DNA of 55,827 nt from Ramlibacter sp. (GCA_028291885.1 JAQGNJ010000043.1:1-55827), one strand, 5' to 3'; positions 36,522 through 45,628 are shown, counted from the first letter of the stretch. Numbers and translations: made by a program. The notes: generated from the sequence alone by a model not told the origin.

Positions 36522-36660
36522 TTACTTCAAGCGCATGTCGTTCCCGGCCGACACGACGCCGCTGACGCGCTGGGTCACCGCGACGGCCTCGTTGATGTTG
36601 GATTGCGAGCGCGGCTTCCAGGAACCCTGCAAACGAACGGCCTTGGGCTCCGGCGAAGGG
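36522..36660 (-). pseudogene. C-terminal scrap of a BON-domain protein
   Basis: The leftward frame ends AVRLQGSWKPRSQSNINEAV, then AVTQRVSGVVSAGNDMRLK and a stop at 36522. This is the last BON repeat strand-helix-strand (VxLxG..S..ei..Av..a..v.GV.sV.NdM.LK). Upstream of about 36660 the frame loses all similarity and no start or signal peptide is present, so only about 45 residues of a roughly 200-residue periplasmic OsmY/BON protein survive. The rest of the gap from 36479 to 36892 shows no gene. It is positioned as the former last gene of the leftward block. Confidence 0.65.
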
Positions 36661-36892
36661 CGACTCGCAACCGGGGGACGATTCGGCGCCGGACAAAAGG
36701 GGAATGCCCTCCATGCATGCTTTCGGGGGAAGAAAAAAACGGATGCAGCATGCACGCCCGCGATGGGTGCCGCCAGGGCCACCCACCCGTCGCAGCCGCA
36801 GATGCGAACGCGCCGTGCGGTTCGAGCTGACAGCACGAGCTGCAGAGCCCTCACGGCGGGGCGTGGCAGGCCGGGAAGCTCCACCCGAGCGC

Positions 36893-37645
36893 TCATCGCT
36901 GGGCCGCGCGTATCAACGTCCGCAGGTCGGCTATCAGGGGTGAGGCGGCAATCGCGATCAGCAAGGCGGCGATGGGTAGCACGGCGAAGAAGCCGAAGGC
37001 CTTGAAAGCCGCGGCTCCGGCGACACCGCCGAACAGGAAGAGCGCGAGGATCGCGCCGAGAATGCGCAGGCGTCCGCCGTCGACCCGGCCCGGGTTGCGG
37101 GTTCCGGCGCCGTGGAAATAGGCCGCACGCCCGATCTCGATGCCGATGTCGGTGACCACGCCTGTCATGTGGGTGGTCCTGATTTCCGCCCGGGAGATCT
37201 TGGTGATGACGGCGTTCTGGAGCCCCATGATGAAGCACAACAGCATCACGGTTGTCGGCACGAACAGGGCGACCAGGATGTCGAGATTCGGTCCGAGCAA
37301 CCCGAACGCCAGCAACAGAAGGGACTCGAGCGCGAGCGGCAAGGCATATTCGCTGTGCAGCTCCCTGTGCCGCGCCCAGTTGACGAGGATCGCCGTGCTC
37401 GCGGCTCCCGCCGTGAACGCCGCCAGGAAGGCCGCGGCTGCCAGCGCCAGCGCCAGCTGTCCAAGCACCAGGTTGTCCGCGATCGCCGAGATGAAGCCCG
37501 TCATGTGCGACGTGTAGCGGTGAACCGCGAGAAAGCCGCCCGCGTTGACGGCACCGGCCACGAAGGCCAGCGTGAAGCCGAGTTGCGTGTTCGAGCGGCG
37601 GGTGCGTTCCCTGGCGCCCAGTGTGTGGAGAAGTAGCAGCGGCAC
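36893..37645 (-). CDS. YoaK family (DUF1275) membrane protein
   Basis: 250 residues with six membrane segments. Family marks are FVAGAVNAGGFLAVHRYTSH, MTGFISAIADNLVLGQ and FIMGLQNAVITKISRAEIRT followed by THMTGVVTDIGIEIGR. DUF1275 proteins are small inner-membrane proteins of unknown function, some stress-linked. GTG 37645 is taken as the start; the ribosome site is weak and the region just upstream is a DASS scrap, so the true 5' end may have been rearranged. Confidence 0.85.
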   Translation of the reverse strand: MPLLLLHTLGARERTRRSNTQLGFTLAFVAGAVNAGGFLAVHRYTSHMTGFISAIADNLVLGQLALALAAAAFLAAFTAGAASTAILVNWARHRELHSEYALPLALESLLLLAFGLLGPNLDILVALFVPTTVMLLCFIMGLQNAVITKISRAEIRTTHMTGVVTDIGIEIGRAAYFHGAGTRNPGRVDGGRLRILGAILALFLFGGVAGAAAFKAFGFFAVLPIAALLIAIAASPLIADLRTLIRAAQR

Positions 37646-37657
37646 GGCGTCGCAGGA

Positions 37658-37756
37658 TCACACCGCGCGGGTCGGGTATCCCATCCAAGACCGGTCGGTC
37701 GGCGGGAAGATCACCAGCAGCACCGCGGCAGCCAGGGTGATCACCAGGCCCGTCAG
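37658..37756 (-). pseudogene. C-terminal remnant of a second DASS transporter
   Basis: A leftward frame reads GRLTGLVITLAAAVLLVIFP, then PTDRSWMGYPTRAV and a stop at 37658. It aligns with the C-terminus of the intact DASS protein encoded at 15762-17315 (RTGLVITLAAAILLVLF, then YWPWMGYMSTAP). Only about 33 residues remain. The segment overlaps the ATPase stop codon, and the ATPase C-terminal tail (VCATRAFQERFSWAG) probably reads through the deletion junction. It records loss of a whole transporter gene from between the ATPase and YoaK genes. Confidence 0.75.
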
Positions 37757-40587
37757 CCGGCCCACGAGAATCTTTCCTGGAACGCACGTGTGGCGCAGAC
37801 GCGGGTGAGGAGTTTGCGCAGCTCGCTGTACCACAGCACCAGGCTTCCCATGGCCACGCAGACCGCCCACTGCGCCGGCGCCAGCGGAGTGGTGCCGAAG
37901 GCCAGGTTGAGAATGGGCAGGTGCACCACCGCCACCTGCAGCAGGGCGGACAGTGCGATGGCCGCCCACAGCCACGCATTGGAAAACAGCGATGCGAATG
38001 CGCTGCCGGTTTCCGAACGCGCCGTGAGGCAGGTGAACAGGCTGGTGAACACGAGGACAGTGAAGCCGGCCGTGCGGGCGGTGGTCAGGTCCTGCCCGCC
38101 CGCGATCAGCCCGCCGGGCAGGAACAGGTCGATGGTGAGCAAGGTGACGATGGCAGTCACCAGGCCGGTCTGGAAGACGCTGGCCCACATGCGGCCGTCG
38201 ATCAGGCGCTCGCCCGGGCGGCGTGGCTGCCGGGTCATCAGGTCGTCGGCGAAGGGATCGACACCCATGGCCAGGGCCGGTCCCGAATCGGTGATCAGGT
38301 TGATCCAGAGCAGCTGGGTGGCCAGCAGGGGCAGGACCACCGTGCCGCCCGCGCCCGTGAGCCCGATCACCCCGGCGCCGATGACCCCCAGGAACACCGT
38401 CAGCACCTCGCCCATGTTGGAGGACAGCAGGTAGCGCAGGAACTTGCGGATGTTGTCGAGGATGCCGCGCCCTTCGCGCACGGCCTGCACGATGGTGGCG
38501 AAGTTGTCGTCCGCGAGGATCATCCGGGCCGCCTCCTTGGTGACCTCGGTCCCCGTCACGCCCATGGCGACCCCGATGTCGGCAGCCTTGAGCGCCGGTG
38601 CGTCGTTGACACCGTCACCCGTCATCGCCACGACGTTGCCGTCGGCCTGCAGGGCGTGGACGATGCGCAGCTTGTGCTTGGGGGCGACCCGCGCAAAGAC
38701 CGAAGTACCCCGCACCGCCTCGCGGAACGCCGGCTCCTCGAGAGCGTCGAGTTCGAGCCCCGTCAATGCCGTGGCGCCGGTCTCGACGATGCCCAGGTCG
38801 GCGGCGATGCGCGCCGCGGTGCGTGGATGGTCGCCGGTGATCATGACGATGCGGATGCCGGCCTGCCGGGCCTCGCGAATGGCGACACCAGCTTCTTCGC
38901 GCGGCGGGTCGATGATGCCCACGGTGCCGACGAAGATCAGGTCGCGTTCGAGCGAAGGGGCGGCCTGCGGATCCTCGCCCGGCGCCAGTGGCCGGTAGGC
39001 CACCGCAAGGGTGCGCAGCGCCGCGTCCGACAGGGCATCCACATCCGCCAGGATCGCCGCGCGCCGCACGCCATCCAGTTCCACGGCCTCCATGCCCACC
39101 CGGGCCCGAGTGCACCGTTCCAGCAGCACATCGGGCGCGCCCTTGACGATCACGACGACTTCCTCGGCCTGTTCATGGTCGACCACGATGGCGGACATCA
39201 TCTTGCGTTCCGAGGTGAAGGGCAGTTCCCCGATTCGCTCGAAGCGCTGCTTGCGCCGCTCGGTGACGCCGAGCTTGCGCTCGGCCACCAGGAAGGCCGC
39301 TTCGGTGGGATCGCCATGGATTTCCCACTGGCCCCCGGCTGCCTGCCGGAGGTCCGCATTGCTGGCCAGGCTGCCGCCGCTCAGCACCACGATCTGCTCG
39401 CTGTGCAGCGGGCCGGGCTGCAGGGCCACGCCGTCCAGCTCGAAGCGCCCGACCGGCGCGTAGCCCACTCCGCTGACCTGCACGCTGCCGGAAGCCGTGA
39501 CCACCCGTTCGATGGTCATCTCCGAGCGCGTCAGCGTCCCGGTCTTGTCCGAGCAGATCACGGAGGCGCAGCCGAGCGTCTCCACGGAGGAAAGCTTCTT
39601 CACGACGGCGTTGTGCCGCGCCATGCGCTGCACGCCCATCGCCAGCACCAGCGACAGGATGGCCGGCAGGCCTTCCGGTACCGCCGCCACCGCCAGCGCC
39701 ACCCCCAGCAGCAGCACCGCGACCACGTCACCGGCCCCGCGGATGTCGGAGAGCAGGAGGATGGTGGAGACCACCACCACGGCAATGACGACCACCGCGC
39801 CACCGAGCATCCGTCCGATGCCGGCCAGTTCCACCTGCAGGGGCGTCGGTTTTTCCGCGGTCGCCTGCAGCAGGTGGGCGATCAGGCCGATCTGCGTTTC
39901 CATCCCGGTCGCGGTGACCACCGCGCGACCGGCGCCCTGGACCACCGCCGTGCCCTTGAAAACCATTCCCAACTGGTCCCCCAGCGCCGCCGGCTGTGCC
40001 AGGGTCGCCACGTCCTTGAGCACGGGCTGGCTCTCGCCGGTGAGCGATGCTTCCTGCACGCGCAGCGACATGGCTTGCAGCAAGCGTGCATCGGCTCCGA
40101 CGGCGTCGCCTTCGCCCAGCACCAGCAGGTCTCCGCGGACGAGCTCCGCGCTGGGAAGACGGAACTCACGGCCGTCGCGGACGACGGCGGACGTCGCCTG
40201 CGTCATCCGCGCCAGTGCGGCCACCGCGCTGGCGGCCTTTGCTTCCTGGAAGTACCCGAGCGCGGCGTTGAGCAGGACGACCGTGGTGATGACGATCGCG
40301 TCGATCGGCCAGCCGTGACGCCCTTCGACCAGCCAGGCTGCCAGTGCGATGCCGATGGCAGCCAGCAGCAGGTAGACCAGCGGATCCCGGAAATGGGAGA
40401 GGATCCGCCGCCAGCGGGCGAGCGTCGGGGCGGCGCGCAGCGCGTTGGGGCCCTGTTCGGCCAGGCGGCGCGCGGCCTCCGGGGCGGCAAGCCCGGCGAC
40501 CGGGTCCGTGCCGAGCGCCCGTGCCACCTCACCCGCGTCCCTCAGCGACGGCTCGGGCAGCCGGTCGGGCGCCTGCATGTCGGTCAC
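37753..40587 (-). CDS. P2A-type cation-transporting ATPase (Ca2+/Mn2+ type)
   Basis: 944 residues. An N-terminal cation-ATPase domain precedes LTGESQPVLK (actuator), the membrane motif VPEGLPAILSLVLAMG, phosphorylation site SDKTGTLTRSEM, MITGDHPRTAARIAADLGI and MTGDGVNDAPALKAADIGVA. Helix 6 has LLWINLITDSGPALAMGVDP, the Asn/Asp pair used for Ca2+ in SERCA-like pumps. No CPC metal motif is present. It probably expels Ca2+, Mn2+ or Mg2+. The start is GTG 40587, overlapping the alcohol dehydrogenase stop, or ATG 40578. The last ~15 residues are likely altered by a deletion into a DASS scrap. Confidence 0.9.
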   Translation of the reverse strand: MTDMQAPDRLPEPSLRDAGEVARALGTDPVAGLAAPEAARRLAEQGPNALRAAPTLARWRRILSHFRDPLVYLLLAAIGIALAAWLVEGRHGWPIDAIVITTVVLLNAALGYFQEAKAASAVAALARMTQATSAVVRDGREFRLPSAELVRGDLLVLGEGDAVGADARLLQAMSLRVQEASLTGESQPVLKDVATLAQPAALGDQLGMVFKGTAVVQGAGRAVVTATGMETQIGLIAHLLQATAEKPTPLQVELAGIGRMLGGAVVVIAVVVVSTILLLSDIRGAGDVVAVLLLGVALAVAAVPEGLPAILSLVLAMGVQRMARHNAVVKKLSSVETLGCASVICSDKTGTLTRSEMTIERVVTASGSVQVSGVGYAPVGRFELDGVALQPGPLHSEQIVVLSGGSLASNADLRQAAGGQWEIHGDPTEAAFLVAERKLGVTERRKQRFERIGELPFTSERKMMSAIVVDHEQAEEVVVIVKGAPDVLLERCTRARVGMEAVELDGVRRAAILADVDALSDAALRTLAVAYRPLAPGEDPQAAPSLERDLIFVGTVGIIDPPREEAGVAIREARQAGIRIVMITGDHPRTAARIAADLGIVETGATALTGLELDALEEPAFREAVRGTSVFARVAPKHKLRIVHALQADGNVVAMTGDGVNDAPALKAADIGVAMGVTGTEVTKEAARMILADDNFATIVQAVREGRGILDNIRKFLRYLLSSNMGEVLTVFLGVIGAGVIGLTGAGGTVVLPLLATQLLWINLITDSGPALAMGVDPFADDLMTRQPRRPGERLIDGRMWASVFQTGLVTAIVTLLTIDLFLPGGLIAGGQDLTTARTAGFTVLVFTSLFTCLTARSETGSAFASLFSNAWLWAAIALSALLQVAVVHLPILNLAFGTTPLAPAQWAVCVAMGSLVLWYSELRKLLTRVCATRAFQERFSWAG

Positions 40588-41621
40588 GCCTCGATGATCA
40601 CCTTCAGCGCCTTGGTGTCGGCTGCCTTGGCGAAGGTGTCGTAGGCCGCGAGGATCTCGGTCAGCTTGAAGCGATGGGTGATCAGCTTGGCCGCGTCAAT
40701 GCGTTTCGATTGCACGGTCTTGAGCAGCATCGGGATCGAGAAGGTGTCCACCAGCCCGGTGGTGATCGTCACGTTGTGCGACCAGAGCCGTTCCAGCTCA
40801 AGGTCCACCTTGCAGCCGTGCACGCCGACGTTGGCGATGGTGCCGCCGGCTGCCACGACATCCTGGCAGATCTTGAACGTCGCGGGGATGCCGACCGCCT
40901 CGATGACGGTGTCCACGCCGCGGCCGCCGGTGAGGTCCATCACCTGTTGCGCCGCATCGCCTTTGGCGCTGTTCACCGTGGCGGTGGCACCGAAGCGCCT
41001 GGCGACTTCCAGCCGGTTGTCGTCGAGGTCGACCATGATGATCTCCGCGGGCGAATAGAACTGCGCGGTGAGCAGTGCCGCCAGTCCGATGGGCCCGGAG
41101 CCGACGATGGCGACAGTGGATCCAACCTGGACCTTCCCGTTGAGCACGCCGCATTCAAAGCCGGTCGGCAGGATGTCGCTGAGCATCACCAGCGCTTCCT
41201 CGTCGGCGCCCGCAGGAATCGGGTACAGGCTGGTGTCGGCGTAAGGGGTGCGCACGAATTCCGCCTGGGTGCCATCGATCGTGTTGCCCAGGATCCAGCC
41301 GCCGGTGGTGCAGTGCGAATACATGCGTTCCCTGCACGGTATGCAGCGGCCGCACGAGGAGATGCACGAGATCAGCACCCGGTCGCCCGGTTTGAACGCG
41401 GTGACGCCGGCACCGACGCTGTCGATGATGCCGACACCTTCATGGCCCAGGACGGTGCCCGGTTTGCAGCTGGCGACGTCACCCTTGAGGATGTGCAGGT
41501 CGGTGCCGCAGATGGTGGTCCGCGTGATCCGGACGACGGCATCCGTGGGGGCCTGGATGACCGGCTTGGCGCGGTCGTCCAGTTTCTTGAGGCCCGGGCC
41601 TTGGTATACGAGCGCTAGCAT
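40584..41621 (-). CDS. Zinc-dependent alcohol dehydrogenase (medium-chain family)
   Basis: 345 residues from ATG 41621, which has GCAGGACACC upstream; an in-frame start 15 bases earlier is less likely. Catalytic zinc ligands lie in TTICGTDLHI and GTVLGHEGVG. The structural zinc site is SCGRCIPCRERMYSHC. The Rossmann loop is VAIVGSGPIGLAALL. Enzymes of this type interconvert alcohols and aldehydes or ketones with NAD(P)H, and similar ones help ferment at low oxygen. It is the first gene of the leftward block and overlaps the ATPase gene (GTGA), so the two are coupled. Confidence 0.92.
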   Translation of the reverse strand: MLALVYQGPGLKKLDDRAKPVIQAPTDAVVRITRTTICGTDLHILKGDVASCKPGTVLGHEGVGIIDSVGAGVTAFKPGDRVLISCISSCGRCIPCRERMYSHCTTGGWILGNTIDGTQAEFVRTPYADTSLYPIPAGADEEALVMLSDILPTGFECGVLNGKVQVGSTVAIVGSGPIGLAALLTAQFYSPAEIIMVDLDDNRLEVARRFGATATVNSAKGDAAQQVMDLTGGRGVDTVIEAVGIPATFKICQDVVAAGGTIANVGVHGCKVDLELERLWSHNVTITTGLVDTFSIPMLLKTVQSKRIDAAKLITHRFKLTEILAAYDTFAKAADTKALKVIIEA

Positions 41622-42046
41622 GTTGGTGTCCTGCAATGGCGTGGAAGATCGAATCGGGGGCAGGGCGGCGACTTCAGGCGCTTGCCCGCTGTTGCACGAA
41701 GGTACGGCGCGGCAGGCGGACCGCGAACACGCAGCCCACCTTGTGCTTGCGCCGGACGATCAGCGCGTCGCGGTTGTGACCAGGAATCGGTGCATGTTGC
41801 GCAGCATGCATGACTGAGCGATGCGCGTCGGTGCGGTAGCACACGAACCGCCCGCTGCAACCTCGACTGCGCCAGGTCCTGTCATAGACCTGGGGCTGGA
41901 ACTCCAGCTTGAGGCCGACGGCCTGGCAGGTGACGTTCCCGCTGACCACTGAAGACCCCGTGATTTCCTGCCTTCATGCGCTTTGCGGCTGAATCAAACA
42001 CAGGCCCTGCAGGGTCAACTGCGCACAAGCGCCCGGGAGCGCCAGC
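41622..42046. other. Intergenic stretch upstream of the alcohol dehydrogenase
   Basis: No certain gene. A leftward frame from GTG 41949 to 41674 encodes 91 residues (VCYRTDAHRSVMHAAQHAPI, ALIVRRKHKVGCVFAVRLP) with protein-like composition but no family I know and no ribosome site. The promoter of the dehydrogenase-ATPase block must lie in this stretch. No FNR box was found here, only the half-like GAATCAAAC near 41993. Confidence 0.3.
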
Positions 42047-42319
42047 TCATGCGGCCTGCTTGTTCAGCCGCGCAGCAGCTTCCTTCTTGCCCACCGAGCG
42101 AAGCGCCGCAATCGCCTCCAGGTATCTTGCGCGGGGACGGACCTCGCCTTGTTCCCACTTGTAGACGGAGAAAGCGGACGCGCCGACCAGCACGCCGCAG
42201 TCCTTTTGCGACAGGCCCAGACGCTGCCTGTTCTTGGCGAAGCCTTTTGCGCTGAACCGCAGGTTCGCCGGGTCCTGTGTTTCCCGCGATGGTTCATCCT
42301 TGCCGGCAGCTTTTCTTCT
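42047..42319 (-). pseudogene. 5'-truncated HTH (XRE-like) DNA-binding protein
   Basis: The leftward frame is open only from 42319, just after an in-frame TGA (42320-42322). It reads RFSAKGFAKNRQRLGLSQKD, CGVLVGASAFSVYKWEQGEV, then RPRARYLEAIAALRSVGKKE and a C-terminal RLNKQAA. This is the helix-turn-helix end of a family that normally has a coiled-coil N-terminal half of about 60-90 residues. No start codon lies between the stop and the HTH, and the expected N-terminus is absent upstream. It is therefore a pseudogene, unless a frameshift near 42320 restores a start. It follows the helicase on the same strand. Confidence 0.65.
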
Positions 42320-42439
42320 TCAGCCCCGTGCAGCGCGAGAATCGCAACGTTCACCATCCCAGTGCGCTGCCCGGATTTCGATTCCGATCGTACGTATCGG
42401 CTTGCCGAACCGACCACAAGGATCCCTGAGTATCCTAGG

Positions 42440-45400
42440 TCACCGCCGACGCCGGCTGTCGAATGCCTCTTTCGCCGTCATCCCGAAGCCGTTCTGGCGC
42501 AGCAGTTCGCGCTCGATGTAACGGCTCAGGCGCGCGCGTAGCTCCGGCACCGCTTCGCCGTCGCAGTACACCTGCGGAAACTTGTACGAGAGCCAGGCGT
42601 AGAGGCTCACGTCCTTGCTCAGGAACTCCGCTTCCTCCAGGTACCCGGGCTGGCGCTCGTCCAGCCAGCCTTCCAGGCGCGGCAGCAGCAGCGTGCGTCC
42701 CTTGACGAAGGCGAGTAGGCAGCTCTCGAAGTAGGCCAGCTCGTTCTCCTTGCCGTGCGAGATCGGGGCGCAGCTGAAAGTGAACTTGTCGGCCAGCGAC
42801 AACTTGCCGCCCAGGCGGTCCACCACCCGCGCCAGACCCACCTGGTCCGCCAGCGCTGCCGTCTCGAACAGCGAGCCTTTGGCGGCGATGCGCGAAGCGA
42901 AGTACGCCAGGATCGGCGCGATCTGCCGCGTCCCCAGCAGCTGCGCCAGCGAATCGATGTGCCATGGGCTGGGGGCGATGGCCAGCGCGGATCGCATCCT
43001 CGGCTGCGGCTCGGCGAGCATGCGGCGCACGTGGGGCAGGTCGTCGCGGTCCAGCGTCGTCACCCGGCCTTCGTCGTGCATGCCAAATCGACCTGCGCGG
43101 CCGGCGATCTGTTGCACCTCCGCGGCGTTCAGCGGGCGCGTCTCCACCCCGTCGAACTTGTGCACCGTCGAGAAGATGACGCGCCGCACCGGCAGGTTCA
43201 TGCCCATGCCGATGGCGTCGGTCGCCACCACGATGTCGGCCTCGCCGCTGGCAAAGCGCTCCGATTCCGTGTGCCGCACCTCCGGCGCCAGCGCGCCGTA
43301 GATGGTGGCCACGGACAGGCCCTGGGCGCGGTAGCGCGCGCTCAGCGTCAACACGTCTTTGCGGGAGAAGGCGATCACCGCGTCGCCCGGCCGCAGGCCG
43401 GCGTCCGCATGCTTGCGCCCGCGGCGTCCGCCGGGCGGCGTGTCTTCCACCACCAGCGGTGTCTTGCGCTCCAGGATGACCGTCTCGTGGCGTTCGCCGA
43501 TGGCGTCCAGGACTTCCACGCAGCGCTGGTGCGCGGTGTCGGCGCCGCACACGTAGACGTCGCGCGCCGGCGCCCCGACCAGCGCCGACGTCCAGGCCCA
43601 GCCCCGGGCCGGGTCTTGCAGCATCTGGATCTCGTCGACCACGGCGACGTCGACCTCGCGCTCGGGGTTCATCATCTCCACCGTGCAGGCGGTGTGGCGC
43701 GCCCCTTCCATGAGGTCGTGCTCTTCGCCGGTCAGCAGGTTGCAGGGGATGCCATGCGCGACCAGGCGGTCGCGCACCTCCATGGCCAGCAGCCGCAGCG
43801 GCGCCAGGTACACGCCGGAGGCCGCCTGCTTCAGCGCATCCAGCGCGTCGTGCGTCTTGCCCGAGTTGGTCGGCCCCAGCCGGAAGTGGATCGTGCGGTC
43901 CAACGCGCGGGCAACCGGGAAGGCCTGCGGATAGTCCTTGAGGCGCACCAGTTCCTGGGCGCGCTCTTCCTCGATGCGGCGCAGCAGCTGGCTGACCGAG
44001 CTGACCAGCATGTTCTTGAGATCGGCGACTACGTCCTGCTGGCGCAGGCCGCTCTCGAGCGACGCCCTGAGGCCGGCCAGCAGCTCCTTGCGTTGCCGCG
44101 CCGAAAGCGCGCTGGCGTACTCGGCCACAAGGTCGGTCACCGCGTCGGAAATCGTCTGGCCCAGGCCGGCGAGCCGTTCGGCCGCGAACAACGCGCCGAC
44201 GCGCGCCGGGAGGTTGCCGACTTCACCGGGATTCTTGGGCAGCGGCACACTGGCCTGCAGCGCGACGACCGCCGACCAGTGCTCGACCTCGTCACCCGCA
44301 ACGCTGACCGCCACCGGCACGGCTGCCCTCTTGGTGAAGACGAGGACGCCATCGTCGGGCTGCCGCACTTCGCATGCGTGGGCCGCCCGCGTCGCATCGA
44401 TGGCCGCAGCCAGTCGCCGGCGCGCCTGCAGCTTCGCGATGCTGCGGGCGCGGGTCGAACGGTCTTGCGGCGGGAGCGTCTCGAGATCCGATGCGCGCCA
44501 CTCGGCAATCTGGTCTTCGGCGATGGCTTGCAGCGCCACCGGGTCGAACAGCACTTGCACGGTCTCCCTGCCGGCCTTGCGCACCGTCCGGTGCGAGGCC
44601 ACCGGCACCCGCTGCAGCGCCGTCCATTCGTCGAGCTCGGCTTTCAGGACAGCCAGCGACTCGAGCGCCTCGTCGTAGCCGACCAGGGTCTGCTCCCACT
44701 GGGCCTGCGCCAGCTTTTTCTCGCGGGCACACCGCTCCTGCTCTGCCTGGTGGGCCGTGAGCGCTGCGTGCACTTGCGGAGCGAGCTCGAAGATCCTGCC
44801 CAGCGCAGTGGGGGAGGGATGCACGCCGTGCACGTCCTTGAAGTCGCGCAGCAACTGTCCGGATTGCAGCTGGTCGAAGGTGGCGATGTCGAAGCGCTCC
44901 GCGCCCACGTCACGGGCTCGCAACCACGCCTGCAACTCGCGCGCCACTTCCGCCACACGGGCCTGCTCCGCTTCGCGCAGCCGCTCGGCGCGTTCTTCCT
45001 TCACGCGCTGCGCTTCCCGCTCTTCGGCCAGGCGCAGTTGCCTGCGTTCCTCCTTGCCCAGCGGGGGCGCTTCGCCTTGCAGTTGCTTCAGGCGTTCCGC
45101 GCGATCCTCGGGTTTCCAGAGCCCGGGCTGGCACAGGTCGCCGGCTGCAAGCGCAGCGGTGAGCTGTTCGCCTGCCAGCTTGAGATCGTGCAGAAGCTCG
45201 ACAGGCCGCGCATGCTCGCCCAGGGCTGCCACAGCGTGCAGCAGAGCCAGGCAGGCGGCCACCTGGGCGTCGCCGCCGTTGCGGACGAACTCCGCGGGAA
45301 AGCCGGCATGCGCGATGTTCGCGTCGATGGCCGTTTCCAGTTCAGATGTGGCGGGCGTGCGCCACAGGCTGCGCAGCGTGGCGCGCAGCTTGGGCGGGAC

Positions 45401-45526
45401 TTCCGGGTACGAAGCGACGACGCGGGCCAGGAAGGCCACCTGGTCGTAGACCACCCAGTTCGGGTGGGCGAGGGGCAGTTCTTCGAGGGAGCTGGAGGGA
45501 TGGTGAAGCGCGTCGGTCTCGGGCAT
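42440..45526 (-). CDS. Suv3-like superfamily 2 RNA helicase
   Basis: 1028 residues from ATG 45526. The N-terminal ~530 residues are lineage-specific and include a charged coiled-coil stretch near 155-210 (KEERRQLRLAEEREAQRVKE). The helicase core has RLGPTNSGKTHDALDAL near residue 548, APLRLLAMEVRDRL, VDEIQM, AFSRKDVL, ATDAIGMGMNLPV and QQIAGRAGRFG. The C-terminus matches the Suv3 C-terminal domain. Mitochondrial Suv3 unwinds RNA for the degradosome; bacterial homologues are little studied. The start lacks a Shine-Dalgarno; instead CCTCCTT lies directly upstream on the coding strand. Confidence 0.88.
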   Translation of the reverse strand: MPETDALHHPSSSLEELPLAHPNWVVYDQVAFLARVVASYPEVPPKLRATLRSLWRTPATSELETAIDANIAHAGFPAEFVRNGGDAQVAACLALLHAVAALGEHARPVELLHDLKLAGEQLTAALAAGDLCQPGLWKPEDRAERLKQLQGEAPPLGKEERRQLRLAEEREAQRVKEERAERLREAEQARVAEVARELQAWLRARDVGAERFDIATFDQLQSGQLLRDFKDVHGVHPSPTALGRIFELAPQVHAALTAHQAEQERCAREKKLAQAQWEQTLVGYDEALESLAVLKAELDEWTALQRVPVASHRTVRKAGRETVQVLFDPVALQAIAEDQIAEWRASDLETLPPQDRSTRARSIAKLQARRRLAAAIDATRAAHACEVRQPDDGVLVFTKRAAVPVAVSVAGDEVEHWSAVVALQASVPLPKNPGEVGNLPARVGALFAAERLAGLGQTISDAVTDLVAEYASALSARQRKELLAGLRASLESGLRQQDVVADLKNMLVSSVSQLLRRIEEERAQELVRLKDYPQAFPVARALDRTIHFRLGPTNSGKTHDALDALKQAASGVYLAPLRLLAMEVRDRLVAHGIPCNLLTGEEHDLMEGARHTACTVEMMNPEREVDVAVVDEIQMLQDPARGWAWTSALVGAPARDVYVCGADTAHQRCVEVLDAIGERHETVILERKTPLVVEDTPPGGRRGRKHADAGLRPGDAVIAFSRKDVLTLSARYRAQGLSVATIYGALAPEVRHTESERFASGEADIVVATDAIGMGMNLPVRRVIFSTVHKFDGVETRPLNAAEVQQIAGRAGRFGMHDEGRVTTLDRDDLPHVRRMLAEPQPRMRSALAIAPSPWHIDSLAQLLGTRQIAPILAYFASRIAAKGSLFETAALADQVGLARVVDRLGGKLSLADKFTFSCAPISHGKENELAYFESCLLAFVKGRTLLLPRLEGWLDERQPGYLEEAEFLSKDVSLYAWLSYKFPQVYCDGEAVPELRARLSRYIERELLRQNGFGMTAKEAFDSRRRR

Positions 45527-45628
45527 CAAGGAGGTTTTTTTCTGGGGTGCCTGACTTCTGCACCACGCATGCAGATTGGGGTTGGTTGCGCAATGGCAAG
45601 GCCCGTGGCGGCTTCGCTATTGCGCTAG

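Noticed and set aside
37921-40644. 907-codon plus-strand frame opposite the P2A ATPase.
   Set aside because: The minus strand encodes all P-type ATPase motifs; this frame has none.
42755-45628. 957-codon plus-strand frame opposite the Suv3-like helicase.
   Set aside because: Composition typical of antisense high-GC frames; the minus strand has clear helicase motifs.
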